Part shown: one piece after another, positions 1 through 7,509 of the stretch
Layout: each line of letters opens with the position of its first letter
How positions within the stretch are numbered: position 1 is the first letter of the stretch
Source: Solimonas soli DSM 21787
GTDB lineage: Bacteria; Pseudomonadota; Gammaproteobacteria; Nevskiales; Nevskiaceae
Direction: 5' to 3'
Assembly (NCBI RefSeq): GCF_000474945.1
Contig: NZ_KI440838.1
Coordinates: 223,433 to 287,432, forward strand
Length of the DNA stretch: 64,000 nucleotides
The notes under the pieces: model-generated
Seen by the model: only the letters and a program-made list of their open reading frames with translations
Told to the model about the DNA's origin: nothing
Database searches by the model: none
Translations under genes and position numbers: made by a program

Positions 1-675
1 CTTGAACAGCGGCGACTCGTTGAGCTGCAGGCGGATGTAGACCGAGATCGCCAGCAGCAGCGCCGAGACGAGGAAGGGAATGCGCCAGCCCCAGGCCTCG
101 AAGGCCTCGGTGCCGAGCGCGAGCCGGCAGCCGAGGATCACCAGCAGCGAGAGGAACAGGCCGCCGGTCGCGGTGGTCTGGATCCAGCTCGTCGCGTAGC
201 CGCGGTTGTCGTCGCGCGAGTGCTCGGCGACGTAGGTCGCGGCGCCGCCGTACTCGCCGCCGAGCGCGAGGCCCTGCAGCAGGCGCAGCGAGATCAGGAT
301 CACCGGCGCGGCGACGCCGATCGAGGCGTAGCTCGGCAGCACGCCGACCAGGAAGGTCGACAGACCCATGATCAGGATGGTGACGAGGAAGGTGTACTTG
401 CGGCCGACCAGATCGCCGAGCCGGCCGAACACCAGCGCGCCGAACGGCCGCACCGCGAAGCCGGCGGCGAAAGCCAGCAGCGCGAAGATGAAGGCGCTGG
501 TGTCGTTGAGGCCGGAGAAGAACTGCCTGGCGATGATCGCCGCCAGCGAGCCGTAGAGGTAGAAGTCGTACCACTCGAAGACGGTGCCGAGCGATGACGC
601 GAAGATCACGCGCCGCGCTTCCGATTTGCCGATCGTGGTCTGCGAGGCACCCAAGGTGCCGGCCGGGCTGCTCAT
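1..675 (-). CDS. MHS-family MFS transporter, C-terminal part outside window
   Basis: Probable proton-coupled uptake permease for a small organic acid in the inner membrane. The reverse strand is open for 225 codons from an ATG at 675 to the window edge, so roughly the second half of a usual 430-residue protein is missing. Visible landmarks of the metabolite:H+ symporter subfamily are FEWYDFYLYG in helix 1, RPFGALVFGRLGDLVGRK (the loop 2-3 signature) and LQGLALGGEYGG. The leader at 676-860 holds a sigma-54-type promoter and an inverted repeat that recur upstream of the porin at 16018, so co-regulation by the response regulator at 11345-12682 is inferred. Substrate is unknown; family assignment is firm. 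Confidence 0.9.
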   Translation of the reverse strand, partial: MSSPAGTLGASQTTIGKSEARRVIFASSLGTVFEWYDFYLYGSLAAIIARQFFSGLNDTSAFIFALLAFAAGFAVRPFGALVFGRLGDLVGRKYTFLVTILIMGLSTFLVGVLPSYASIGVAAPVILISLRLLQGLALGGEYGGAATYVAEHSRDDNRGYATSWIQTTATGGLFLSLLVILGCRLALGTEAFEAWGWRIPFLVSALLLAISVYIRLQLNESPLFK

Positions 676-746
676 ATTGCTGTTCTCCTCGATGTCGTTA
701 TGGCCGTTGCGGATTCCCGCGCGCAGACGGCGTCAGCAGTCTGCAC

Positions 747-762
747 AGCAGGACCGATGCCA
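747..762 (-). promoter_or_regulatory. sigma-54 (-24/-12) promoter of the MHS transporter
   Basis: On the reverse strand the sequence reads TGGCATCGGTCCTGCT, giving the invariant GG-N10-GC spacing of RpoN promoters (consensus TGGCAC-N5-TTGCW). Predicted transcription start is near 736, about 60 bases before the ATG at 675. The match was found by eye. Its weight comes from the companion promoter at 15948-15963 and the shared upstream palindrome. Confidence 0.6.
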
Positions 763-794
763 TGATCGAGAATGAATGAAAACAGGGACTTGAG

Positions 795-841
795 GGTTAC
801 AGCCCGATGACGGCTGTTACGTGACGTAACAGCACGTAACA
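795..841. promoter_or_regulatory. Palindromic enhancer-like site with phased half-sites
   Basis: Positions 814-832 form a perfect 19-base inverted repeat, CTGTTACGT-G-ACGTAACAG. Further half-sites GGTTAC (795-800) and GTAACA (836-841) lie close by. The site is about 85 bases upstream of the predicted sigma-54 start of the MHS gene, where an NtrC-type activator would bind. The half-sites TGTTAC/GTAACA equal those I recall for Pseudomonas CbrB sites, but the spacer here is 5 (or 15 to the outer half-site) instead of 14. Confidence 0.55.
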
Positions 842-928
842 AAACGAAAGCGGCGCGGCTGCCTGGGAGTGCAAGCATGCCGCGCCGCAAGTACCGCAAC
901 TCTCCGGCCGCCCGCACCGGCTGCGGGC

Positions 929-1936
929 TCAGCGCGGGTGCGCGCTGAAGAAGCTCCACATCTCGGCGTTGATGCTGAAATCCTGGCTGGTCTTGCCGAT
1001 CAGCGACTCGGACATGTACTGGCGCCCGCCCGGCCAGGTGTGGCCGCCGTTGTTGACGATGTACTGCCGCACTTCGCCGCCGCTGCCGCAGCCGACATTG
1101 CGCAGCAGGGTCGTCGTCGTGCCGTCGGCGGCGGTGTCGGGCAAGGCCACGCTGCTCGTCGCGCTCGCCGTGCAGTTGTGGCGCGACAGCCAGAACGAGA
1201 AGGCGTCCGGCGCCGACAGCACGCCGACGCGCCCGCCGTTGAACGGCACGATGGGGTCGGCGCTGCCATTGACCAGGATCACCGGCCGCGGCGTGGCCGG
1301 CGCGCAGGCCAGCGACAGGCCCTTGCTGATGGTGCCGGCGACCAGGGCGATCGCCGCGATGCGGTCCGACAGCTCGCAGCCGAGGCGCTCGGCCATGAAC
1401 GCGCCGTCCGACAGGCCGCTGAGATAGAGGCGGTCGGCATCGAGGCCGAGGTAGCCGGTGACGATGTCGATGACCTTGGCGTGGAAGCCGACGTCATCGG
1501 TGCCGTTCGAGTAGCCGGGATCATCGTTCCAGCCGCCGTCCAGCGCTTCCGGCAGGATCGCCCAGTAGCCGTTGGCGACCACGCTCTCGGCGATGACCGT
1601 CAGGTTCGACTGCGCTTCCGGCGTGCCGCCGGTGCCGTGCAGCACGAACACCGCCGGCGCGTTCGCATTGGCCGGCTCCGGCCGCACGACGAGGAAGCGG
1701 CGCGTGGCGCCAGCGTGCGCGAAGCTGATGTCGAAGGCCGCCGAGCCGCGCGGCAGGGTCAGCAGACGACCGTTGATCGTGACGACGGTGTTGGCCGTCA
1801 GCTTGCCGGCCTTCTTGGCGTCGGAGACGGTAAGGTCACCGATGGGGCCGGTGTAAGCACCGACGAAATTGCTGACGGTGGCGGCGAAAGCCGGCGTGGT
1901 GCCAAGCAGGGCGGCGAGCAGTATCAACAGGCGCAT
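929..1936 (-). CDS. Secreted LpqC/PHB-depolymerase-like esterase
   Basis: Predicted exported serine esterase of the COG3509 type (polyhydroxybutyrate depolymerase / feruloyl esterase-like). The 335-residue product begins with a cleavable signal peptide (MRLLILLAALLGTTPAFA). The nucleophile elbow is GLSDG, the acid is the Asp of NGSADPIVPF, and the His is in NNGGHTWPGG, so the catalytic triad looks complete. FVLHGTGG is the oxyanion strand. An ATG two codons upstream (1942) is an equally possible start; GGGAG sits 9 bases before 1936 but only 3 before 1942. It is monocistronic and divergent from the aldo/keto reductase. The natural substrate cannot be told from sequence. Confidence 0.85.
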   Translation of the reverse strand: MRLLILLAALLGTTPAFAATVSNFVGAYTGPIGDLTVSDAKKAGKLTANTVVTINGRLLTLPRGSAAFDISFAHAGATRRFLVVRPEPANANAPAVFVLHGTGGTPEAQSNLTVIAESVVANGYWAILPEALDGGWNDDPGYSNGTDDVGFHAKVIDIVTGYLGLDADRLYLSGLSDGAFMAERLGCELSDRIAAIALVAGTISKGLSLACAPATPRPVILVNGSADPIVPFNGGRVGVLSAPDAFSFWLSRHNCTASATSSVALPDTAADGTTTTLLRNVGCGSGGEVRQYIVNNGGHTWPGGRQYMSESLIGKTSQDFSINAEMWSFFSAHPR

Positions 1937-2073
1937 AGACATTTTCTCCCATGACGCTGTGAGCGTAAGCCGGCCCGGCTCCGCGCGGCGCGCCGTTCGT
2001 CCGCCCCGGACGACGCTTCGGCGTGGTGCGATACTCATGGGCCAACCACGCCGGCGGATCGCGACCGTTCATC

Positions 2074-3024
2074 ATGGAAATGCGCACGCTGGGCCGCTCG
2101 GCCCTCGAGATCGCGCCGCTGGCTTTCGGCGGCAACGTGTTCGGCTGGACCGCCGACGAGAAGACCTCGTTCGCGCTGCTCGACGCCTTCGTCGACGCCG
2201 GCGGCAATCTCGTCGACACCGCCGACAACTACTCGCACTGGGCGCCCGGCAACGCCGGCGGCGAGTCGGAAACGATCATCGGCCGATGGCTCGCGCAGGG
2301 CGGCGCGCGACGTGCGCGCATCGTGCTCGCCAGCAAGCTCGGCAAGCCGATGGGGCCGGGCCTGCAGGGCCTCGCGCCGGACTACGTGCGCAAGGCGGTC
2401 GAGGCGTCGCTGCGGCGCCTGCAGACCGACTGCATCGACCTCTACCAGGCGCACGCCGACGATGCGCACACGCCGCTGGCCGACACGCTCGGCGCCTTCC
2501 AGCGCCTGATCGAGCAGGGCAAGGTGCGTGCGATCGGCGCGTCGAACTACAGCGGCGCGCGCTTCGCCGAGGCTTTGCGCGTGGCGCGCGAACACGGCCT
2601 GCCGCGCTACGAAACGCTGCAGCCCGAGTACAGCCTCTGCGAGCGCACCGCCTACGAGCGCGAATACGAGCCGCTGGTGCTGAAGGAGCAGGTCGGTGTC
2701 ATCCCGTTCTTCGCGCTTGCGAGCGGCTTCCTCACTGGCAAGTACCGCAGCGCCGCCGACTTCGCGGGACGTCCGCGCGCGATGATGCTCGAGCGCTACG
2801 CGACGCCGCGCGGCTGGCGCATCGTCGAGGCGCTGCGCGACATCGCCGCGCGCCTGCGGGCGACGCCGACGCAGGTCGCGCTTGCCTGGCAGCTCGCGCG
2901 TCCGAGCATCAGCGCGCCGATCGCCAGCGCGACGAGCGTCGAGCAGCTACGTGACTTGCTCGGTGCGGCGAGGCTCGCGCTGTCGCCGGACGATCTCGCG
3001 CAACTTGACAAGGCCAGCGCCTGA
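2074..3024 (+). CDS. Aldo/keto reductase
   Basis: NAD(P)H-dependent oxidoreductase with the AKR (beta/alpha)8 barrel, probably soluble. The catalytic tetrad can be read as the Asp and Tyr of DTADNYSHW, the Lys of LASKLGKP and the His of LYQAHADD. GASNYSG and the C-terminal PIASATS segment match the cofactor-binding end. The 316-residue length is typical of the YajO/YghZ-like group. The start at 2074 (MEMRTLGRSALEI) was preferred over an in-frame ATG at 2038 because MxxRxLGxSxLxV is the usual AKR N-terminus; no strong ribosome-binding site precedes either. It shares a short intergenic region with the divergent esterase. Confidence 0.9.
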   Translation: MEMRTLGRSALEIAPLAFGGNVFGWTADEKTSFALLDAFVDAGGNLVDTADNYSHWAPGNAGGESETIIGRWLAQGGARRARIVLASKLGKPMGPGLQGLAPDYVRKAVEASLRRLQTDCIDLYQAHADDAHTPLADTLGAFQRLIEQGKVRAIGASNYSGARFAEALRVAREHGLPRYETLQPEYSLCERTAYEREYEPLVLKEQVGVIPFFALASGFLTGKYRSAADFAGRPRAMMLERYATPRGWRIVEALRDIAARLRATPTQVALAWQLARPSISAPIASATSVEQLRDLLGAARLALSPDDLAQLDKASA

Positions 3025-3066
3025 GCTTCGCTATTGAAGCCGGGCATGTGCGCCGCGCCGCCGCGC

Positions 3067-3492
3067 TCAGAGCGAGCGCCGGATGAAATCGAAGACCTGC
3101 TGCTCGATGGCGGACCAGGCCTGAAACCAGGAGGCCGCGTCGCCCTCGAGCAGCGTGCAGCAGTGGCCGAACTTCAGGCAGCAGCCGGACCCCGCCGGCG
3201 TGACGCGCACGATGCCGGTGTAGTCGGTGATCGGCAGTGCGCCGGTGTCGACGAGTCGATAGCGGTAGTAGAAGTCCTTGGGCACGATCTCCTCGAGCCG
3301 CTCGACGAACGGTGGCCCTTCCGGCAGGTGCACGCGGCGCAGCGCGCCGGGTGCGATCTGCGGGCCGGCCGGGAACTCGGCTCTGGTGAAAAAGCCGCCC
3401 TTCGTCAGTACGGGCATGCCGTCCCAGCTCACGAAGCCCCAGACCTTCTCGGCCGGCGCGTCGAAGCGGGCGGCGATCTCGAAGCTCGCCAT
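3067..3492 (-). CDS. SRPBCC-family (START-like) protein
   Basis: A 141-residue protein with the helix-grip fold pattern: FEIAARFDAPAEKVWGFVSWDGMP at the N-terminus and a closing long helix (WFQAWSAIEQQVFDFI). Such proteins bind hydrophobic ligands or act as cyclases/dehydratases. Two adjacent Cys (GCCLKFGHCCTLL) in the central sheet are unusual. It is the last gene of the Rieske operon, 2 bases after the NTF2-like gene, so it probably handles the substrate or product of the oxygenase. No catalytic residue can be named with certainty. Confidence 0.8.
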   Translation of the reverse strand: MASFEIAARFDAPAEKVWGFVSWDGMPVLTKGGFFTRAEFPAGPQIAPGALRRVHLPEGPPFVERLEEIVPKDFYYRYRLVDTGALPITDYTGIVRVTPAGSGCCLKFGHCCTLLEGDAASWFQAWSAIEQQVFDFIRRSL

Positions 3493-3494
3493 GG

Positions 3495-3896
3495 TCAGAC
3501 CAGCTTGCCGAGCGCGAAGAAATCCGTCTCGACGCGCCAGGTGTCCGCGCAGCGGCGCCAGACGGCGACGTAACGGAATTCCACTTCGTCGCCGCCGGCT
3601 TTTGGCGTCAGGTACGAGTTCGACACCTCGTATGCGAGGTCGCGGTCGGCGCGAATGTAGCGCGGCACTTGGCGGGCCTTGGCGAAGTCCTTGCAGAAGG
3701 CCTCGAACAGGCTCGTCAGCGCGGCGTGCCCGACGACTGTCGGGCCGCTGCCTTCGGAGACGGTCGGCGCGAGCGCGTCGGGGACGTAGTAGTCGCGGAC
3801 GATCGCCGCCGCGTCGCCCGCGGCGAAGTTCTTCTCGAACAGGTCGCTGCGCTCCTTGATGATGCGCCGGATCTCGTCGGGTGCTTCGATGCTCAT
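3495..3896 (-). CDS. NTF2-like (SnoaL/DUF4440-type) protein
   Basis: A 133-residue alpha+beta-cone protein: an N-terminal helix (IRRIIKERSDLFEKNFAAGDAAA), then YVPDALAP and a curved sheet ending WRRCADTWRVETDFFALG. The NTF2 fold is shared by ring-hydroxylating dioxygenase beta subunits, but those are usually longer. It may therefore be either a short beta-subunit-like partner of the Rieske protein or an isomerase/hydrolase of the same pathway. It lies 17 bases after the Rieske gene and 2 bases before the SRPBCC gene, so the three are probably one transcript. Confidence 0.8.
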   Translation of the reverse strand: MSIEAPDEIRRIIKERSDLFEKNFAAGDAAAIVRDYYVPDALAPTVSEGSGPTVVGHAALTSLFEAFCKDFAKARQVPRYIRADRDLAYEVSNSYLTPKAGGDEVEFRYVAVWRRCADTWRVETDFFALGKLV

Positions 3897-3913
3897 GATG
3901 TCGGTCCGGTCTT

Positions 3914-4960
3914 TCAGCGGATGAAGTCGCGCGAGGGATGCGCGCGCGGATAGTTGCGCAGGAAGTCGAAGTAGCGCGCCAGCGCGGTGTCGGCCCTGGT
4001 GAGATAGCCGACCTTGTGGTGGATGCTGTCGAGGATGGGCTTGTCCTCGGCCGCAGTGCGCGCGAGCAGGAACTTGCCGAAGTCGAGTCGCTCGCGCAGT
4101 GTCTTGCCGCCTTCGACGTCGACGTTGCGCACGAGCACGGAGATGAAGACGTAGTGGGTGCCGGGTTTCGGCATCGAGAAGCCGGCGGCGATGCCGAGCC
4201 ACCAGCCGTCGACCGTGCCCTGCTGGAGGAAGGTGCTGCTGCCGTAGATGCCGGCCTCCCAGGCGAGGTCTTCATTGTCCTGGTGGAAGGCGTCGATCTT
4301 CATGCGGAAGCCCCACGGCTCCCATTTGATGCTGTTCATCGGATCGTCGCTCTTGAACTTGAAGCCGTGCACGACGGAGATGTGCTGCGTGTCGGGCGTG
4401 TTGGACGCGAAGATCCACGGATCGCAGGTGTAGAGTTCCGACATGAACGCTTCGGCGACGAGCTGCTCGTCCGGGTACTCGAAGTCGGCGATCTGCCATA
4501 GCGGCTCGTAGCCGTTGAAGACGTAGATGATTCCGAAGCGCTCGGTGACCGGGAAGGTGTAGAGGCAGGCGCCGGGCGGCGGCGGCAGGCCGGCGCCGGT
4601 CTTCACGCACATGCCGTTCTCGTCGTATTCCCAGCGATGGAACGCGCACTGCACGCGGTTGCCGAGCACCTTGCCGACCGAGAGGTCGGCGCCGATATGC
4701 GGGCAATAGGCGCTCTGCACGCGCACCACGCCGTCCTCGCCGCGGTAGATCACCACGCGCCCGTCGAGGAAGTCGCGGCCGATGATGGTGCCGGCGGGCA
4801 CTTCGGTGGACAGCGCGATCGGGAACCACGACTGCGTGAACAGGCCGCCCTCGCCTTCGGCCGGCACGTGCATGCCGGTGAAGCGCCGGCGTTCCGCGAG
4901 CGGGATGGGGTCGCGGCGTGCGACCGGTTCGGTGGGGGCTGCGGGTTTCACGTCATCCAT
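3914..4960 (-). CDS. Rieske [2Fe-2S] oxygenase, catalytic subunit
   Basis: Predicted terminal oxygenase of a non-haem Rieske system that hydroxylates or demethylates an unsaturated or aromatic substrate. The Rieske cluster ligands are Cys86/His88 (YCPHIGADLS) and Cys105/His108 (CAFHRW). The mononuclear iron motif is N-x2-D-x2-H-x4-H, with Asp190 bridging and His193/His198 as ligands (NTPDTQHISVVHGF). The 348-residue length resembles single-chain oxygenases of the KshA/vanillate-demethylase kind. GGAG precedes the ATG. The operon also carries NTF2-like and SRPBCC genes; a ferredoxin that could donate electrons is at 11014. No reductase gene is in the locus. Upstream is the shared element at 5059-5080. 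Confidence 0.92.
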   Translation of the reverse strand: MDDVKPAAPTEPVARRDPIPLAERRRFTGMHVPAEGEGGLFTQSWFPIALSTEVPAGTIIGRDFLDGRVVIYRGEDGVVRVQSAYCPHIGADLSVGKVLGNRVQCAFHRWEYDENGMCVKTGAGLPPPPGACLYTFPVTERFGIIYVFNGYEPLWQIADFEYPDEQLVAEAFMSELYTCDPWIFASNTPDTQHISVVHGFKFKSDDPMNSIKWEPWGFRMKIDAFHQDNEDLAWEAGIYGSSTFLQQGTVDGWWLGIAAGFSMPKPGTHYVFISVLVRNVDVEGGKTLRERLDFGKFLLARTAAEDKPILDSIHHKVGYLTRADTALARYFDFLRNYPRAHPSRDFIR

Positions 4961-5031
4961 GGGGTTCTCCTGTGGCGGTAAGCCGCCCGGGGCGGGAACA
5001 GTCCGGGCTTGTGCGGGTGGATGGTAGGGCC

Positions 5032-5080
5032 GATTGCAGCAGACGCGTTCCGGCTCCGCCCATCCACCAAAAAGGGAGAG
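5032..5080 (-). promoter_or_regulatory. Shared regulon element, copy 1 (Rieske operon promoter)
   Basis: On the reverse strand CTCTCCCTTTTTGGT followed by GGATGGG occupies 5059-5080, and TGCAATC follows 20 bases later (5032-5038) in the place expected for a -10 region. The same 22 bases occur upstream of the TonB receptor at 7458-7479, and the first 15 upstream of the DJ-1 gene at 10211-10225. The TGCAATC to ATG distance (72 bases) is almost the same as in copy 2 (71). Binding by the MalT-like regulator at 7510-10125 is inferred. Confidence 0.55.
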
Positions 5081-5090
5081 CGCGCGGTGC

Positions 5091-7361
5091 TCAGAAGTTG
5101 AAGCCGAGCTCGACGCCGTAGCGGCGCGGACGGCTCGGCAGGCCGAGATCGGAGAGGCCGCCGCTGAATTCGTAGGGTACGAATTCGACGACGTAGCGCT
5201 CGTTGAAGGCGTTGTCGACGAAGCCGGCCAGCGACCAGTGCTCGCCCTTCAGCGTCAGCCGGAAGTTCACGAAGTGCTGCGGCGCGCGCTTGTCCTCGTT
5301 GTCGATCTCCCAGTAGTAGTCGCCGCCCGAGCCATTGATTTCGCCGCGCCCGATCAGCTCGAGCGCGGCGATCGGCTGGTGGTACTCGATGTAGGCGTTG
5401 TACGAGTAGCCGGGCACCTGGTTGAGCTGGTTGCCGTCGAAGTCGCCGCGCGCGACGGTGTTGGCGTAGACGCTCGGATCGTAGGAGTCGATCCGCGAGC
5501 GCAGCAGGCCGAAGCCGGCGCCGATCTGCAGGTGCCGGATCGGCTGCGTCGACAGCTCGAGCTCGAGGCCGGCGACGTGCGATTTGGGGATGGGGTTCGC
5601 GATCAGTTGCGAGACGGTCAGCAGGTCGAGCGTGTAGACCTGCCGGTCCGCGATGTCCATGTAGAAGAAGGAAGCGTTGAAGAAGCTGCGCTTGCCGATC
5701 TGGCTCTTGAATCCGGCCTCGTAGTTCCAGAGCTCTTCCTTCTTGTACTGGCGGCCGACCTTGTCCGTGGGGTTGAAGCCGCCGCTGCGGAAGCCCTTGC
5801 TGACCGTCGCGTACGGCATGAAATGCTGGATGAGGCCGTTGGGCGGCGTGTCGAAGGTATAGCTGAGCGTGAACTGCGGCTGCAGCGAGCGGAACGTCGC
5901 GTCGTTCACGGCGCCGTCGCTGAGCAGGCTCACCTGGTGGCGGTCGTCGATGTCGTAGCGCAGGCCGAGGCTCGCCTGGAATGCCCTACTGATGTCGTAG
6001 TCGAGGTGTCCGAAGGCCGCGTACGAGTGGTTGCTGTCGGCGAAATGCTTGTTGACAAACGGGATCGAGAACGGCAGGCCGAGCGCGTCCGTCAGGTCCT
6101 GCGCGATGTAGGGCTGCGTCAGCGTCTCGCGGTCGACCGAGAGGTAGTAGCCGCCGAGCAGCCAGTGCAGCGCGCCGGAATCGTTCGAGGTGAGGCGCAG
6201 CTCCTGGCTGAACGCCTTGTTGTCGACCGTCTGGATCGCTGTCAGCAGCGGCAGCGGCAGGTAGTCGAGATCCTCGCTCAGATACGAGTCGAGCTTGGAG
6301 TAGGCGCTGACCGAGGACAGCTTCGCGAAGCCCGCGTCGTAGTCGGCGCGCAGCGAGACCTCCTCGATGCGCCGCGTGCCGAGCCCCTTGTGGTCGAGGA
6401 TGACCGGTTTCGGATCGCTGATGTCGCGGTCTTGGCCGAGGCCGCGCAGCAGCGAGTACGGCACGTAGTAGGCGGCACCGGCGCGGATGTCGTCGTAGGT
6501 GCCGGTCAGCGAGAACGTCAGCCGGTCCGTGGGGATGAAGAGCAGGTTGGCGCGCACGCTCTTGGCATGCTCGTCGTCGACCTTTTGGTTGAGCGTCTCG
6601 TCGTTGATGAGGCCGCCGAAGTCGCGGTACTGTCCGGCGATACGGAACAGCAGCACATCGTCCACGATCGGCCCCGACAACTGGGCCGAGACACGCTGAT
6701 CGTCGCCGTTGCCCCAGGTGCCCTTGAGGCGGCCGCTGAAGTCGTTGGTCGGCTGCCGGGTGACGATGTTGATGGCGCCGCCCTCGGCGTTGCGGCCGTA
6801 GATCGAGCCCTGCGGTCCCTTGAGCATCTCGATGCGCTCGACGTCGAACAGCTCCTGCGTGATCTCGTTCGGAATGTTGCTCTGCACGCCGTCGACGACC
6901 ACGGCGATCGGCGCCTCGCCCATGCGGATCTGGCCGATGCCGCGGATGTTGATGAGCACGACGCCAGGCTGCTGGGCCTCGATGAGATTGAAATTCGAGG
7001 TCAGCCGAGTCAGGTCCTTGACCGTGCCGACGCCCGCCTGTTCGAGTGTGTCGCCGGTATAGGCCTGGATCGAGACGGGCACTTCGCTGAGCAGCTCCTC
7101 GCGTTTGCGCGCAGTGACGACGATCGTCTGGACGGCGTCCAGGTCGGCCGCGTCGGCGGCCGGCGTCGCCGGACTGGCCGGCGCCGCGTCAGGAACGGGA
7201 ATGGTTGCGTACGGTGGCGGTATCGCTGTCGTGCCGGCGTCGGCCGGTGGCGTGGCGGCTTCCTGCGCGAACGCGTGGCCGGCGTCGAGCGCGAACAGCA
7301 TCAAGAGCCAATGCGCCGTGCCCCGGCGCATCGCGCGTTGCGGACAACTGGGTGTCCCCAT
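5091..7361 (-). CDS. TonB-dependent outer-membrane receptor
   Basis: Energised outer-membrane uptake channel. The 756-residue product has an N-terminal signal peptide (WLLMLFALDAGHAFA), a proline/alanine-rich stretch, then a TonB-box-like segment (QTIVVTARKR). The plug domain follows (VSIQAYTGDTLEQAGV, NIRGIGQ, VERIEMLKGPQGSIYGRNAEGG), then a long beta-barrel ending in aromatic Phe (VELGFNF). The organisation resembles the receptors common in sphingomonads and Nevskiales for hydrophobic catabolic substrates rather than classical siderophore receptors, but sequence alone does not settle the ligand. The start at 7361 is chosen for GGGG 8 bases upstream and fit to a signal peptide. Single-gene unit between the LuxR-type regulator and the Rieske operon. 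Confidence 0.92.
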   Translation of the reverse strand: MGTPSCPQRAMRRGTAHWLLMLFALDAGHAFAQEAATPPADAGTTAIPPPYATIPVPDAAPASPATPAADAADLDAVQTIVVTARKREELLSEVPVSIQAYTGDTLEQAGVGTVKDLTRLTSNFNLIEAQQPGVVLINIRGIGQIRMGEAPIAVVVDGVQSNIPNEITQELFDVERIEMLKGPQGSIYGRNAEGGAINIVTRQPTNDFSGRLKGTWGNGDDQRVSAQLSGPIVDDVLLFRIAGQYRDFGGLINDETLNQKVDDEHAKSVRANLLFIPTDRLTFSLTGTYDDIRAGAAYYVPYSLLRGLGQDRDISDPKPVILDHKGLGTRRIEEVSLRADYDAGFAKLSSVSAYSKLDSYLSEDLDYLPLPLLTAIQTVDNKAFSQELRLTSNDSGALHWLLGGYYLSVDRETLTQPYIAQDLTDALGLPFSIPFVNKHFADSNHSYAAFGHLDYDISRAFQASLGLRYDIDDRHQVSLLSDGAVNDATFRSLQPQFTLSYTFDTPPNGLIQHFMPYATVSKGFRSGGFNPTDKVGRQYKKEELWNYEAGFKSQIGKRSFFNASFFYMDIADRQVYTLDLLTVSQLIANPIPKSHVAGLELELSTQPIRHLQIGAGFGLLRSRIDSYDPSVYANTVARGDFDGNQLNQVPGYSYNAYIEYHQPIAALELIGRGEINGSGGDYYWEIDNEDKRAPQHFVNFRLTLKGEHWSLAGFVDNAFNERYVVEFVPYEFSGGLSDLGLPSRPRRYGVELGFNF

Positions 7362-7431
7362 GTCGAAATCCCCGTCTGATCGTGAGTGGCGCGGAGATTC
7401 CCGGCCTTGCGAAGGCGCTCTCCGGCAACGG

Positions 7432-7479
7432 GATTGCAACAAAGGGCGGGGACGCTTCCCATCCACCAAAAAGGGAGAG
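7432..7479 (-). promoter_or_regulatory. Shared regulon element, copy 2 (TonB receptor promoter)
   Basis: Reverse-strand CTCTCCCTTTTTGGT plus GGATGGG at 7458-7479, identical over 22 bases to copy 1. TGCAATC lies 19 bases downstream (7432-7438). The element would be centred near -43 if TGCAATC is the -10 region, a position typical for class II activation by MalT/AlkS-type regulators. Confidence 0.55.
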
Positions 7480-7509
7480 AGGTGGCGCACCGGCGCGGCG
7501 CGCGGAGCC

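Noticed and set aside
5034-7379. Very long open frame opposite the TonB receptor (781 codons)
   Set aside because: The product is Arg/Ala/Glu/Val-rich without domains, and the reverse strand encodes a complete TonB receptor. GC-rich DNA commonly leaves the antisense frame open.
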